The notes beneath the pieces are model-generated. The model saw nothing but the letters and a program-made list of their open reading frames with translations. It did not search any database and was not told the origin of the DNA. Source: Rhizoclosmatium globosum (taxonomy: Eukaryota; Chytridiomycota; Chytridiomycetes; Chytridiales; Chytriomycetaceae). Taken from it: a stretch of 64,000 nucleotides of DNA. Where the stretch lies: NCBI GenBank assembly GCA_002104985.1, contig MCGO01000005.1:186001-250000 (forward strand). Direction: 5' to 3'. Positions 40,407-51,545 of the stretch are shown piece by piece (within the stretch, counting starts at the first letter, position 1; the number at the start of each line of letters is the position of its first letter). Made by a program: the position numbers and the translations under genes.

Positions 40407-42172
40407 ATGAATATGCGCCTCCTTTTATTCAACGCGCTCTTCGCTCTTCTATGCGCGCTTTCTTCGGTCGGAGTGTTGGCTGATTCCAACGACATGCTTG
40501 ACAGCACAACTGTTGCAAAGCCACTCACTATTCTGGTTGTCTGTGAGGAAGGCACGCGTTCTCATGTTGTCCCATACTTTGAAATGCTCAAGATATTGCA
40601 TAATCGTGGCCACCGTATCGTATTTGCTTCCTTCAACGACTCGTTAAAGTTTGCGTGAGTACTAAATAGCACATTCAAACCTACCCACTTCTCGCCTTTT
40701 ATTCGTAACCATGACCTACACCACCATTCACCGTAACTTAATTATCTTTATACTCCAGGTCAGACCACCCATTCGTTGAAACTCGCTCCATCGGCTCCGA
40801 ATCCCTCTTTGAGAAAAACAAGACTGCTCTTGCAATGTTCATGAACACTCCCGTCGGCTACAAATCAATGATAAAAGCCTTCTCTTTGCTCGGCGACGCC
40901 ATTGCCCACGAATATCCAAACCGAACCCGTGCTCTAACACACCTCTATGCCGACCTCAAACCAAACCTCGTTCTATGCGACTTTTTCGCAGACGCGTGTA
41001 TCGACTCGGCTGTCATGACGGGTACAACCTTGGGTATGCTTGGATCCCTTGGTTTCAAGGGCTTCATGGCGGAATGGTTCTTGCCAAGTATCATGAACCC
41101 AGTGTCAACCAAAAAATGGATGTCGGATCCGTGGTTGCGTTTGTCCACGACGGTGGATATGATTTGGCATGTTGGGATTTCTGGTTGGAGAATGGAGCAA
41201 TCTAAAAAGGCACACAAAAAGAATGTGTGGGGACGTGTGCCTGTTTCAGATTACACTGCCTTGTTTTCCAACAACTTGTACTTGACGCATACGTTCTGGG
41301 GGTTGGAACCTGCGAGACGGTTGCCGCCAAATGTTGTTGCTGTTGGACCCTTGTTTGGTCCTCTGGAAATCGACACTTCAAAACACCAAAAAGTCGTGAA
41401 TCTTGTGGAACGTATTGCTGACACGCGGCAACAACTCATTTACGTCGCGTTTGGGAGTGCTGCGGCTGGGTTTGAGAAAATTGCTGAACGCTTGTTTGAA
41501 GGATTGAATGGTGTGCTGACACGGTTCAGCAATGTTGAGGTTCTTTGGGCTTGTCGTGACGTATTCTGCGACCGCGTTGTCGAATCCAAAATCGATCCTG
41601 CCGCAAGAGCACGCGTTCACATCCGGAAATGGGTCCCACAACGCTATGTTTTGGAAAGTGGAGTCGTGAAAGCGTTCGTGAGTCACGGTGGAATCAGTTC
41701 TGTCTATGAGTCCTTGTACGCAGGGGTTCCCATCATTGTCGTCCCTCTCTTTGCCGATCAGCCAATCAATGCGATCCACATTGAGGAACGTGGAGTTGGA
41801 ATCAATCTCAGAGATAAGCTTGCATTTACCGGAGGCGATGTGGAACATGCCATTGAGACTGTTTTGAGCGATCAACGTGCAAGAAATGGAACTGTTGGAC
41901 TAGCTACAACATTTTCACTGAAGAAAGTGAATGACATGAAAGTCACGGCCCGCTTGAGCTCAGAGGCTGGGCTGTTGTATGGGGCTAACATTGTGGAAAT
42001 GGTTGCGACTACTGGTAGCTCCAACTTTTTGGTTCCTGAGGATGTAAAAGTTGCATATTGGCAACGATTTGGTATCTCCAACTTTGGAGCTACTTGCACC
42101 GCATCAGCTGCTGCATTACTTGGAGGTATTCTTGTTTGGAGAAATATGTCGTTGAAGACGAAGATTCATTAA
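40407..42172 (+). CDS. UDP-glycosyltransferase (GT1/UGT family)
   Basis: ER/secretory glycosyltransferase of the UGT type. Exons 40407-40654 and 40759-42172 (intron 104 nt). A signal peptide is visible (LLLFNALFALLCALSSVGVLA). The N-terminal acceptor domain begins ILVVCEEGTRSHVVPYFEMLKILHNRGH. The donor-site signature is IRKWVPQRYVLESGVVKAFVSHGGISSVYESLYAGVPIIVVPLFADQPINA. A hydrophobic helix near the C-terminus (ATCTASAAALLGGILVW) followed by a basic tail gives UGT-like type I topology. The acceptor may be a sterol, lipid or xenobiotic and is not decidable. Confidence 0.9.
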
Positions 42173-42360
42173 AATTCATTGTCTTTTTGCATGTCTTTGA
42201 ACATTTGCGCTGTCTTAAATAATCAAGATATGATCTGTCTCTGAATGGAAAGATTGGAGGAAAACAAGGATGATTTGGACATGTTTCTTTTCTGCACATA
42301 ACATCTCTTCACATCACAATATTTTCAGCAAATAATAAGGACCAGCAAATATAGCAACTA

Positions 42361-43477
42361 TTAATACCATCGCCCACGGCTCCTACCTCCTCTCTCCCAA
42401 TCAAAATAGTCATCCTCGTCATCATCATCCCTACCCCTTTTCTCACTTTCCCTCTGCACCTTCTTGTAATAATCCGCCGAGGTTGTAACAGCACGAACAG
42501 CTTCCATCCATCCCATTCCATTCTCAAACACTTGCTTCAGAACCGCCACCTCCATCTCAGAATGCAAATTTGACCATGCAATATGACCATACGAAAATAT
42601 GTCACTCGTTATCTCCATAATGGCAACGACTTCTTCAACTTCAATGCACAGTGGCTTCTCAATGAATTCTTTGCAGAATTGAGAATCTTTGCGGAGCTCA
42701 AGACCTTCCTGGGACAATGCTTCTTCAAGTCGTGCGCGACGCTGAGGAATTGACTGAGACTGAGAGATCAGGTAGGAAATGATGGTATTGGTCCACATTT
42801 TCCTGCGTTCAACATATTTTGGATATCTCTCAAGGCGGCCAAGTATCTCAGAGAACTGTCTATCTGAGATGCTGTATTCCGGGAGTTCTTCTTTTCGGCT
42901 TCGCATCCATGCCATGCTGACAGCAGTGGTCACTACAGCACATATGGCTGCTCCTACGGTTTTGGGTGTCAGAAGAATTGAATTTCAATAAATTTAAACA
43001 CAAACTTCTTTGTCTTTCGCGATAGTGATTCACAATTACTGGCTTTTTGTTTGTGAACTGACTCAATGCGTTGGCAAAGTTCATACAAACACTCCAATCC
43101 TTTAGATACACAACAATCTCACGCCATAATTGACCAAACACAGTATTCAAAAGTACGAAATGCCGTTGCGAGGAAGCCAACAACATCGCCATTAATTTCT
43201 TGGGTGGCTGTGTCACATCTTGCCCCGAAAACCAGTCCAACCGGTAATGTGTCACTTTCAAGTATGGAAAGCGTTTGCGGAATTCAGTGACAGGCTTTGC
43301 ATCTTTACATACGGCAAGGAGTTTCTTGACTGAGTGTTTGTACGTGAAAAAGTCTACAACGATTCCTTGGACAACATCAGGATGTAGAGCATCACCGAAA
43401 GTAAGCCCGCTGCGTTTCGACACTGCGGCTTTACGTTCGTCGATTCCGTATGGAGTAAGAAGGAGACGTGGTGTCAT
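42361..43477 (-). CDS. Uncharacterised protein with one membrane-like helix
   Basis: Two exons, 43477-43006 and 42953-42361. The donor GTTTGT and 52-nt intron give a consistent phase and join HYRERQR to RAAICAVVTTAVSMAW. The joined product is about 354 residues. The N-terminal half has a mixed alpha/beta pattern (GIVVDFFTYKHSVKKLLAV, YLKVTHYRLDW). A hydrophobic stretch, AAICAVVTTAVSMAW, sits in the middle. The C-terminal half is helical and charged, ending in an acidic then Arg/Gly-rich tail (DDDDEDDYFDWERGGRSRGRWY). I do not recognise a family. Confidence 0.65.
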
Positions 43478-43782
43478 TCTCAGTGACTTATGGCTTTCTG
43501 CACACGCCTTTTTGAACAGAAACCAAAAATATTCTCGTTACAATGTTGCTAGTTCAAGATATAATGAATCCAGACTACTTCGGAAAGGCAATCCAGTAAT
43601 CGAAATCCAGTCTGTCAGCAAACAAAGCGTCTTCCTTTGTCAAGAATTTGAGCGACAGAGTCGGAACAAGATCATAACTTGTTTGAACGAGTTAGTTGTA
43701 GTGAGCCTAAGCAAAACTTGTGGCTGATGTGAGACGCTGAGGTTTATTTGATATAGGACAGTATATGCTAAAAGCAGAGAGA

Positions 43783-44009
43783 CTATTTCGATGCAGATTG
43801 GTTCAATAGACTTCGCAGGTGGTCTCGTTCGTCTAACAAGTATAAGATGCGTTGTTCCTGCAGTGTCAAATCGTTAGTATGCGCTGAAGCCCTCAATACG
43901 ATACAGCAGCGATGCGTGTTACCTTTCGATACACTTGCACAGCATTAGCTATGTGGACTCCGCCAAAGACAACAGTGAAGAGTCCGATTGCAATGCCTGC
44001 CTGCTTCAT
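43783..44009 (-). CDS. Small single-helix membrane protein, 53 residues
   Basis: Two exons, 44009-43923 and 43857-43783, separated by a 65-nt GT-AG intron whose removal keeps the frame. The protein has a hydrophobic segment (AGIAIGLFTVVFGGVHIANAV, residues about 4-24) and then a charged helix (YRKEQRILYLLDERDHLRSLL). The design, a single helix near the N-terminus with a basic/acidic tail, resembles small mitochondrial inner-membrane assembly factors, but I recognise no family. Intron-split coding in so short a gene is the main support. Confidence 0.55.
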
Positions 44010-44217
44010 TTTGCTGAAGAAAAACAGAGAAATAGAGGAGAAAGAAATGGAGAAAGAGAAGAAGTGTCAAACAACAGAATATTTCACACGTCTTTTTACT
44101 GACTTATTTGAACAAATAAACACTAGGACACTGTTGGTCCTCAACTCATATGCGTAAAGAAAAGAACGAACACCCTCCAGTCATCGAAATTAGTACCATA
44201 ACGAACAGTGCAATTTT

Positions 44218-47200
44218 TTAGAGCTTCTCTCCCATCCAGAACGACGCGTACACTACAGAAGGAAGAGTTAGATCTGACCATCACAAGACGACTAAGGAAA
44301 GGAAACTCACTGTTGACACGGTCAATGTATGGAGTCTTCTCATCACGGATCTGGCAAGGAGTAACCTTGAAGCCCTTCTCCTCAAACATGGAGTTGTACC
44401 ATGGGTACTTTCCGGCAGATCTCCAGTACGCGCGACCACCCTTGGCCAACTTCTTGTGCACGGCAGTGATCTCCTCATCGGCATCCTCGTTGGAGAACCA
44501 GTCCAAGTGGTCCATGAGGATGACACGAGTAAGCTCACCGTCGGCAACTTCAGATCGGAGGACTTCAACAATGGTGCGGGTGTGGATACGGAAAGCATCC
44601 AAACGGGATGGGTTCTGCTGGAGGGTGTTGAAACCTTCCTCAGTGAGGTAAGCTGGGGCGTTGGCTGGAGTGTACTTGAGCATGAGACAGGCGTAGTAGA
44701 AGTAGTTGTCGTCGCGGAGGTGAGAAGCCTTAATTATTGGGTCCAAGGTGTTGACAACGTAGTCGTATGCAGAACCTGTGTTGTTGAGGGAAAAGAGGTG
44801 GGGGAGGAAAGTGGGCGAATGCGACGTTGAGGTCAGCAAACAGGGTCCAAACCAGAGCAAGGGTGGGATGTTGAATTCCCACAAAAGAAGTACCACTACA
44901 GTATTCCCTTGCACTCAATGTTCCCCATATGAGGTTTGATAGCATCCTCGAACTAAGAGCAACCAATATCCGTCATGAATGAAACCAGGAAGGTTGAAAA
45001 TCCTGTAGCCCCGGTAAGAGCTCTTCAAAACATGGCACACCCAATCGACATTCGAAGGTTGAACTTCAGGTCTGATCAGGATAGTGCAACCGGTACATTG
45101 ATACACCCCGTTCTAGCCAACGAAGAGAGACGGTACAAACAGAAGGGCAAAAGAAAACGAAAGAAAAAAAGGACAAAGGCTCACCTTCTTCCAAAAGCAT
45201 TTGCATCTGCGCTGGTGGAACTCCAAGAGCTCCCCACAAGAAACGGTCATTGTTCAACAACATGATCAACCACTTGCTCAAGAAGTGAGGACGAATTTCC
45301 TTCTCCCAAATGTTGTTCTGCTCCTCAATGGTGTCAGCGTTACACATACGCTCAACGGCACCCTGGAGACCACGGGCCTTGGAGACAAATTGGAAAATAC
45401 GAATGGCAAGACCAGAGCAACCAGTCTTGAACAAGTTCTTGAAACCGGCAGTCTCCTTCCAGAAGTGGTAGGCGTATGGAGAGAGGTATGGAGAGAAGTG
45501 GGTGTCGAGGACGTTGGAGAAGTTTGGCATTTCACCCTCTCCGAACAAGCGCCAGAAGTCAGCGTATTGTAGGGAAGAGATACCGGCAAGCTTGAGCTCA
45601 AGCATGTTGTTTTGGCAAGGGTTCAAGTCAACACAGTGGATTCTGATTCCATAGGTTAGATCCATATTTCAAGAAAAAAGATGAATTACAAACCTGGCTG
45701 GTCCAACCTTGGCAGCGTACTCCAAAGCGTTACAACCACCGGAGGTGATAATCAACATGCGGTCATCTGGGGTCAAGTCCAAGAACTCCAAGTCGGTACG
45801 TGGGTCCTCCCAAGCAAAAGCGTAAATGTAGGTAGAGAAACGTGGGATCAAGGCTGGGTCGAATGGCTGTCTCCATCTCAAACCCTGTCCGTGAACGTGG
45901 TCAGAAGAAACATGGGAACCCTTGATTGGAGCAGCGAGAGCCTTCTGGGCCTCAGCCTCCTCCTCTTCAGCAATGGAGTCAGTGTCGTCAATGGAGTCGC
46001 TGAGAGCTGGCAAGTTGGCACCGTGCTGGGCACCAATCCAGACGTAGTATGGAATGGCAACGAGTGGGAACATGGAACGGTTCTTTCCGCTGAGGGTCTT
46101 GACAGTCTTGAACTTGTGCTCGAGGTAGTCACGGCGAGAGTGGTGCAAGTAGATGTTGTCAGCGTCGAACCAGATGGACCAAAACCAGCGAGACAACCAG
46201 GACAACTGACGGGTTGGGTCAGAGGAACGCTTGGAGGAGACGTAGAAGTCGGCAACACCGAAGATACCAGTTGGGGACAAGACGTTGACAAGACCGTCAA
46301 CAATTGGGAAAAACTGCTCAATCATGGACAAAGAGTAGGACATGGTCATCAAGGCGATTTCCAAGTCCTCACCATCCTCCTTTGGAACAGTGAACTTGGT
46401 GGCATCCATGCAGATAACGGTGACGTTGGTCCATCCCAAACGACGGAAACGCTCCTCAGCAACCTTACAGAGAGATGGAGTGATGTCAACCAAGTAAACC
46501 TTGTCGAAGTTACGGATTGGGAAGAACTGGTTCATCATCTCAATGTTGGCACCAGTACCACCACCGACATCGATCCAAGCGTAACGCTTGTTGTTGTTGG
46601 CAAGGAGGGATGGAGAGATTGGTGGGGATGGCAAGACAGATGGGTCGGTAACGGATTCTCCGGCCTTTCCAGTCTTGAAATCGTTGGCGAAACGGACTGG
46701 GTAGAACTGGGCAAGCTGGGCAGCACAGAGCTTAAGCATGGTGGAACGACCACGGAGAAGTCTGGAAATTGAGGATTATCAATAAAGGTGAACGCGTGTG
46801 AAATGGGTGAAAAAAATTTGTGATATGTGATAGGAAAGGAGAGATCCAAGACAAGGAGAGTAAACAAAGGTACAGTCCAAGGTATATTTGAAATACTTGA
46901 AGACTACTAGAATACGGAAACTGAAGACATACCTGCGACGGGTCTCATCATAGATATCAGCCTGACCTTCGTAGAAGGCCTCAAGTCTGTTCTGGTGCTC
47001 AGACGAGTCAAGACCGTTAGCCTTCTTCTTCAAGAAAGGCTTGATGAAACAGTTGTAGGCGAAACGGAGGTAAAGGGATCCACCGGCAGTTCCAAAAACG
47101 ACAGCAGCAACACCCAAAACAGCAAGGGCAACAGCAACTGAAGTTCCAGAAATACCACCACCCAACGACTCCTTCAACTCTCCGAGGAAAGACGCCTTTG

Positions 47201-47522
47201 GCACCCAGTCAGAGGCAATGAAAGGAACCATGACAGAAATCTATGACAAAAACCAGATCAGTTCAAAGCTCCGCGAATTCACACGCAACCAGCTTTCCCG
47301 ACAACATACCAAAGCGTAAAAGTACACACGCTTGTACTGGAAGAGAGATCTCTTCTTGGTAGCATGCTTCAAACGAGCGCCAACTCCAACGCTGACACCT
47401 CCACCAGTGTGAGCAGATGGGACGGCAGCATTACGAGCGGTAATCTTGGAAGCATCAGCGGCATCAGCCACGAATGAAGGTGCGGCCTTGGTTCCGCTCT
47501 GAGAGCGAGTACGTGGAGCCAT
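44218..47522 (-). CDS. BTA1: Betaine lipid (DGTS) synthase, BtaA-BtaB fusion
   Basis: Makes the phosphorus-free lipid diacylglyceryl-trimethylhomoserine from diacylglycerol and SAM in the ER. Exons on the minus strand: 47522-47310, 47241-46933, 46762-45694, 45642-45185, 44775-44311 and 44252-44218. After an N-terminal membrane helix comes the BtaB-like methyltransferase (YAWIDVGGGTGANIEMMN, VYLVDITPSLCKVAEERF, DATKF, FGVADFYVS). The BtaA-like 3-amino-3-carboxypropyltransferase follows (YIYAFAWEDPRTDLEFL, LIITSGGCNALEYA, RIHCVDLNPCQNNMLELKLAG, LMDHLDWF). The end is DRVNMYASFWMGEKL. Introns are 68, 170, 51, 409 and 58 nt; the 409-nt one is the longest in the window. Confidence 0.93.
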
Positions 47523-47779
47523 TTTTGGACAGGTTTCGTGGACGTTGAGAAAAAAGGTGGGGATCCCTTGTCTCCCCCAAACCCCAAAAATTTCAACGGT
47601 TCCCCAAAACTTGTGCCAGAACAACACGAGTGTTGAAAAACACGTGTGTTGCTTCAGGTGCACCACGCGTCGTGTTTCAGCTTTCTGCACACCAAGATAA
47701 GCGAAAGTGGACGTATGATCATAAAACATTCCAGTGTATAAAACGTCGCTAATAAATTACAATCATTATAAATACATTC

Positions 47780-48274
47780 TCATATTCTCCTCCTTCCCTC
47801 TATCAAAGCCTTCATTTCTTGCACTTTGTCTCCCGTCATTCCATTCAGTATCGTAAAGCAGTCTCTTCTGTCCCCATCTTTGATTCCAACGTCCGCCCCC
47901 GCCAACAGAAGAACCTCCACAACCCCAGTTGATCTACCCAACACAGCTCTCATCAAAGCTGTCGTCCCCAGTCCCACAGTCCGCAGATCCACATCAGTGC
48001 CCAGTGCGATCAGAGCCTTGACACACTCAACATGCCCATTCCTCGCCGCGTAATGCAGAGCAGTATACCCACTCTGATCATACGAATTAACATTCTCTCT
48101 CGTAGCCAGTTTATTCAGTTTGGCAAGGTTCCCCACGAGAGCCGCGTTGTGCAGAGATCGTTCAAAGTCGAGTTCCGCGAGGGTCTGCGTGACTGATGGG
48201 TTCACCGGAGCGTGGTCAGCGCATTTGCAATTCCGGCTGTGGCTGTGGCTGTGGCCGGATGTGACGCTATCCAT
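47780..48274 (-). CDS. Ankyrin-repeat protein, ANKRD39-like
   Basis: Single exon, 164 residues, start MDSVTSGHSHSHSRNCKC. The N-terminal His/Cys cluster is followed by TLAELDFERSLHNAALVGNLAKLNKLA and GYTALHYAARNGHVECVKALIALGTDVD, then two more repeats. The QTL.E.DFER..H.AAL.G start is characteristic of ANKRD39. The C-terminus is shorter than in animals. The molecular role of the family is unclear. It is divergent from the threonine aldolase with 48 bp between start codons. Confidence 0.8.
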   Translation of the reverse strand: MDSVTSGHSHSHSRNCKCADHAPVNPSVTQTLAELDFERSLHNAALVGNLAKLNKLATRENVNSYDQSGYTALHYAARNGHVECVKALIALGTDVDLRTVGLGTTALMRAVLGRSTGVVEVLLLAGADVGIKDGDRRDCFTILNGMTGDKVQEMKALIEGRRRI

Positions 48275-48322
48275 TTTTTCTCCTCCGCCGCCCGGAAGGA
48301 GAGATGTAAAACACAGAAGAAA
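48275..48322. promoter_or_regulatory. Shared 48-bp divergent promoter ANKRD39/GLY1
   Basis: Only 48 bp separate the two ATGs. It contains a TTTTTTCTCC tract and a GC-rich CCGCCGCCCGG core. No TATA box is visible. Both genes must use extremely short leaders, or a start codon is further in. Confidence 0.45.
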
Positions 48323-49713
48323 ATGTTGACCCGGCTCCGTCCATTTCAAATCTCCAAAATAATGTCGGCATCGTCTAATTCGGCGGGTGTTCAGTCAATG
48401 TACTCTGCGGGTTCTGGGTCCACGGTTGTTCCTGCATCTGCGCTTGTGGCGGACCTTCGTTCGGATACTGGTTTGTAGACTTGATGTGCCGTATCACTGT
48501 CTGTTATTGACAAGTATGCTATCAAAGTGACTACGCCAACGGATGAGATGCGTAAAGTGATTGCTTCTGCCCTCGTTGGAGACGATGTGTTTGAGGTAAA
48601 CTGCTCGTGGGTCTTGAAACTGTCAACAGTACAAACTTGACTTATTGTTCTCACCACTAGGATGATCCAACAATCAATGCCCTCGAGGATCTCCTTAAGG
48701 AAACTTCGGGACACCCAGCCTCTCTCTTTTGTGCAACTGGAACCATGACAAACCAACTCGCTATTCGCTCCCTCCTGCTTGCTCCACCGCATTCAGTGCT
48801 TGTAGACTCCCGTTCCCACATTTACAATTACGAGTCATCAGCCGTCGCGCATCACACTCAGGCCTTGTTGATTCCAATCGCTCCAAAGGAAGGAAAGAGA
48901 CATTTGACAGCGGATGTGATTGAGCGTCACTTGATTTTGGATGACGACGTGCATCATGCTCCTACAAAGTTGATTTGTTTGGAGAATACCCTGGGAGGAG
49001 AGGTGTGTATTGAATATTTGGAGGAATGCGACAGGTACTAATCCTTTTCTGGCATAGATCTTTCCATATGAGGACATTGTTGCCATTAGAGAAATGGCCA
49101 ACAAGCATGGAGTGAAGCTGCATTTGGATGGTGCGCGATTGTGGAATGCAAGTGCCGAGACTGGGATTTCGATGGAGCAATATTGCTCCTTGTTTGACAC
49201 TGTGTCCTTGTGCCTTTCGAAAGGAATGGGCGCACCCATTGGATCCGTTCTCGTTGGATCAAAGGAAGTCATCAAAAAGGCCAGACATTACAGAAAGTTA
49301 TTTGGTGGAGGCTGGAGACAGGGTGGACTTCTTGCAGCAGCAGGTAAATCATTCTGCTTTCAAGATTGAATATATCATTTAACATGTGCTTCTGAAATGT
49401 AGGAATTCATGCGATTAACCACCATTTCCCAAACCTCAAAAACGATCATGAAACTGCACGATACTTGGCCGCCCAACTCACTGAGCTTGGATTCCCAACG
49501 ACACGAAAAGTTGAGACCAATATGGTGTGGTTCGATACTACCCCATTGAAGTTGACTGGCACGGAATTGCAAGTTGTATTGGCAGCTAATGGAGTGAGAA
49601 TCCTGGGTGGAGCCATGGGAGAGCAGCGATGGGTTGTTCACCACCAAGTGACCAAGCAGAGTGTTGATCACATTATCAACGTTCTTCGCGAGTTTCTTTC
49701 CTCTCGCCAGTAA
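48323..49713 (+). CDS. GLY1: L-threonine aldolase
   Basis: PLP enzyme splitting threonine or allo-threonine into glycine and acetaldehyde. Exons 48323-48470, 48528-48595, 48661-49002, 49058-49343 and 49403-49713. The start of the domain, ADLRSDTVTTPTDEMR, spans intron 1 and is the hallmark of the family. Then come GDDVFEDDPTINALE, TGTMTNQLA, CLENTLGGE, HLDGARLWNAS, the PLP-lysine motif CLSKGMGAPIGS and KLFGGGWRQGGLLAAAGI. A second in-frame Met (MSASSNSAG) offers a form without the basic leader (MLTRLRPFQISK), which may be a mitochondrial targeting sequence. Firm assignment. Confidence 0.94.
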
Positions 49714-49823
49714 GTTTTCCAATAAACTAAATGGGAGACCTTTTTTCTTCTCTTGGAACTGATTCCAATTCCAAACAAGGAACAAAGCAGGGACAACAAA
49801 GCACGCAAACCACCTAGGCACCG

Positions 49824-51421
49824 ATGCTTCCCGCACTCCTCCGATCGTACATAGCACCGTCGCAGGGCCTCAACGTGTCGAATCCGGACCTGAGCGACGA
49901 CGAGTCCGATGCCGGCCTTGCTCTTGATTCGACGCCTGTTCTCACACTTCCGCCCAAGGTGTTTGCGCACATTCTCCGGTTTCTGAGTGGCCGCGACTCG
50001 ATCGCGTTCGTTGTTTCGAGTTTTGCGGTGGCTGAAAAGGCGGTGCCGGCGCTACTGCACAATCCACCGCTGCTCAGCCAGACCGCCTTTGCCAAACTCG
50101 TTCGGACACTGGCGGCTTCGGCGGCCCCGGATTCGGACACTGTCTTTGAGTACCATCCACTGGTTGAAGAGCTGGTGCTCGAAGGTGCGGTGTTGTTTAT
50201 TACTTCGAGAACACTCAACTAAAAGCATCCTAATTAGGTCCCGCTGCAGATAGTGTTGAAATGGGCGACTTGGAAACCGCCTTCGGTCTCTGCCCTAATC
50301 TGCGTGCATTCCGTCTGGAGGGCTGCTTGCATGTCTCATCAAAGATTGTCCAGTCCTTGGCCGACTATGTCCCCAACCTGAGAGTTCTTTCCCTCGCTGG
50401 ATGCCCTGTTGGCGATGGATACATTGGAGACCTCGTTAAAGGCTGCCCGTCCCTCACCCATGTGAATCTCAGCGGCACAAATGTCTCCTTTGCTTCATTC
50501 GATCCCCTCCTCGTCGGACTGAGAAGCCTGGAATCCCTGCTCCTTGATGGAATGCAGCCAGCGGAAACGGAAGACGAGAATCCCCGACCCCGCAGATCCT
50601 CCTTCATTGCATCTCCTCCAACCACTCGAAAGTCAACGTTCACTCCAAAAGGCCCAACAGCCTTAAATCTCAAAGTTGTATCTCTGAACAACAGCAGTCC
50701 CCTTGCCACAGATTTGAAACGCCTCGCAACTCGTGCCCCTCATATTGTCTCCCTGTCCTTGGCTGGTTGCGATTCTCTCACAAACGAACATGTCATAACA
50801 TTCCTCGACACTCTGGCTGCAAACCCATCATCTGTCCGTCTTCAGTCTCTGGATCTCGATGGATGCCCTCTCCTCACTTCCCTCACTGCCACACGTATTG
50901 CCGAAACATTTGCAGGCATTCCAAAAGGATACACGGCTCCACCACCAACTCACTCTAATCCTACAAACATGCTCGACCTAATTGATCCTCTTGGCCGTCT
51001 CAAATTCATGACTGTCAGTCCACTCCAAAATATCGGACTCTCAGAAACAGACATTTCAGCAGCAGCTATTCGCACACTTGTCAGAGAATGTGGTGCTCTC
51101 ACTGAACTACGTTTAGATGGTTGTGACTCCGTGACGGCCACATTTATTGAGGAGGTAGCGCAAGACTGCTGGGTTGTGTTTCAGAAGGAGCAGGAACGGC
51201 TCTTCCCACCTGAACCTCCGTCTATACCTCAACAACAGTCTCCTCCGGATATGTCGCGAAAGGGATCTCGGCTTCCTATTCCCGTCAAGAAACCTGCTTT
51301 GACTTCTCCTCCTCTGTCACCTCCTCCAAACGTTCCAGTGTCAACAATGCCAAGAGGATGGTGTAGATTGATTGGAGCTGCTGCCATCAAGCGTGTCGCC
51401 AATTACGAAGGCGCACTTTGA
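49824..51421 (+). CDS. F-box/leucine-rich repeat-like protein (AMN1-type LRR)
   Basis: Exons 49824-50184 and 50238-51421, intron 53 nt. Residues about 38-75 look like an F-box (LTLPPKVFAHILRFLSGRDSIAF). LRRs of the cysteine-containing (FBXL/AMN1) type follow: NLRAFRLEGCLHVSSKIVQSLADYVPNLRVLSLAGCPV, HIVSLSLAGCDSLTNEHVITFL and ALTELRLDGCDSVT. A Pro/Ser-rich tail ends in a short conserved-looking GWCRLIGAAAIKR segment. Likely a substrate receptor for an SCF ubiquitin ligase; the target is unknown. The gene starts 110 bp after the threonine aldolase stop, same strand. Confidence 0.75.
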
Positions 51422-51545
51422 ACACTCTGAACACTATCATCTCAAGTTTCTCTGCTGAAAGGTTTTAAGTTTGTCAAATATCCATGTTATTATCATTATA
51501 CAAGTGTACGTACTCTAACTCATAAACTATATTAAAACGTAAATG

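Noticed and set aside
42954..43005. Apparent frame change in the unknown gene at 42.4-43.5 kb
   Set aside because: A GTTTGT..TAG intron of 52 nt restores the frame exactly.
45681..46772. 363-codon open frame on the plus strand
   Set aside because: Antisense shadow of the BTA1 exon on the minus strand, which carries the conserved motifs.
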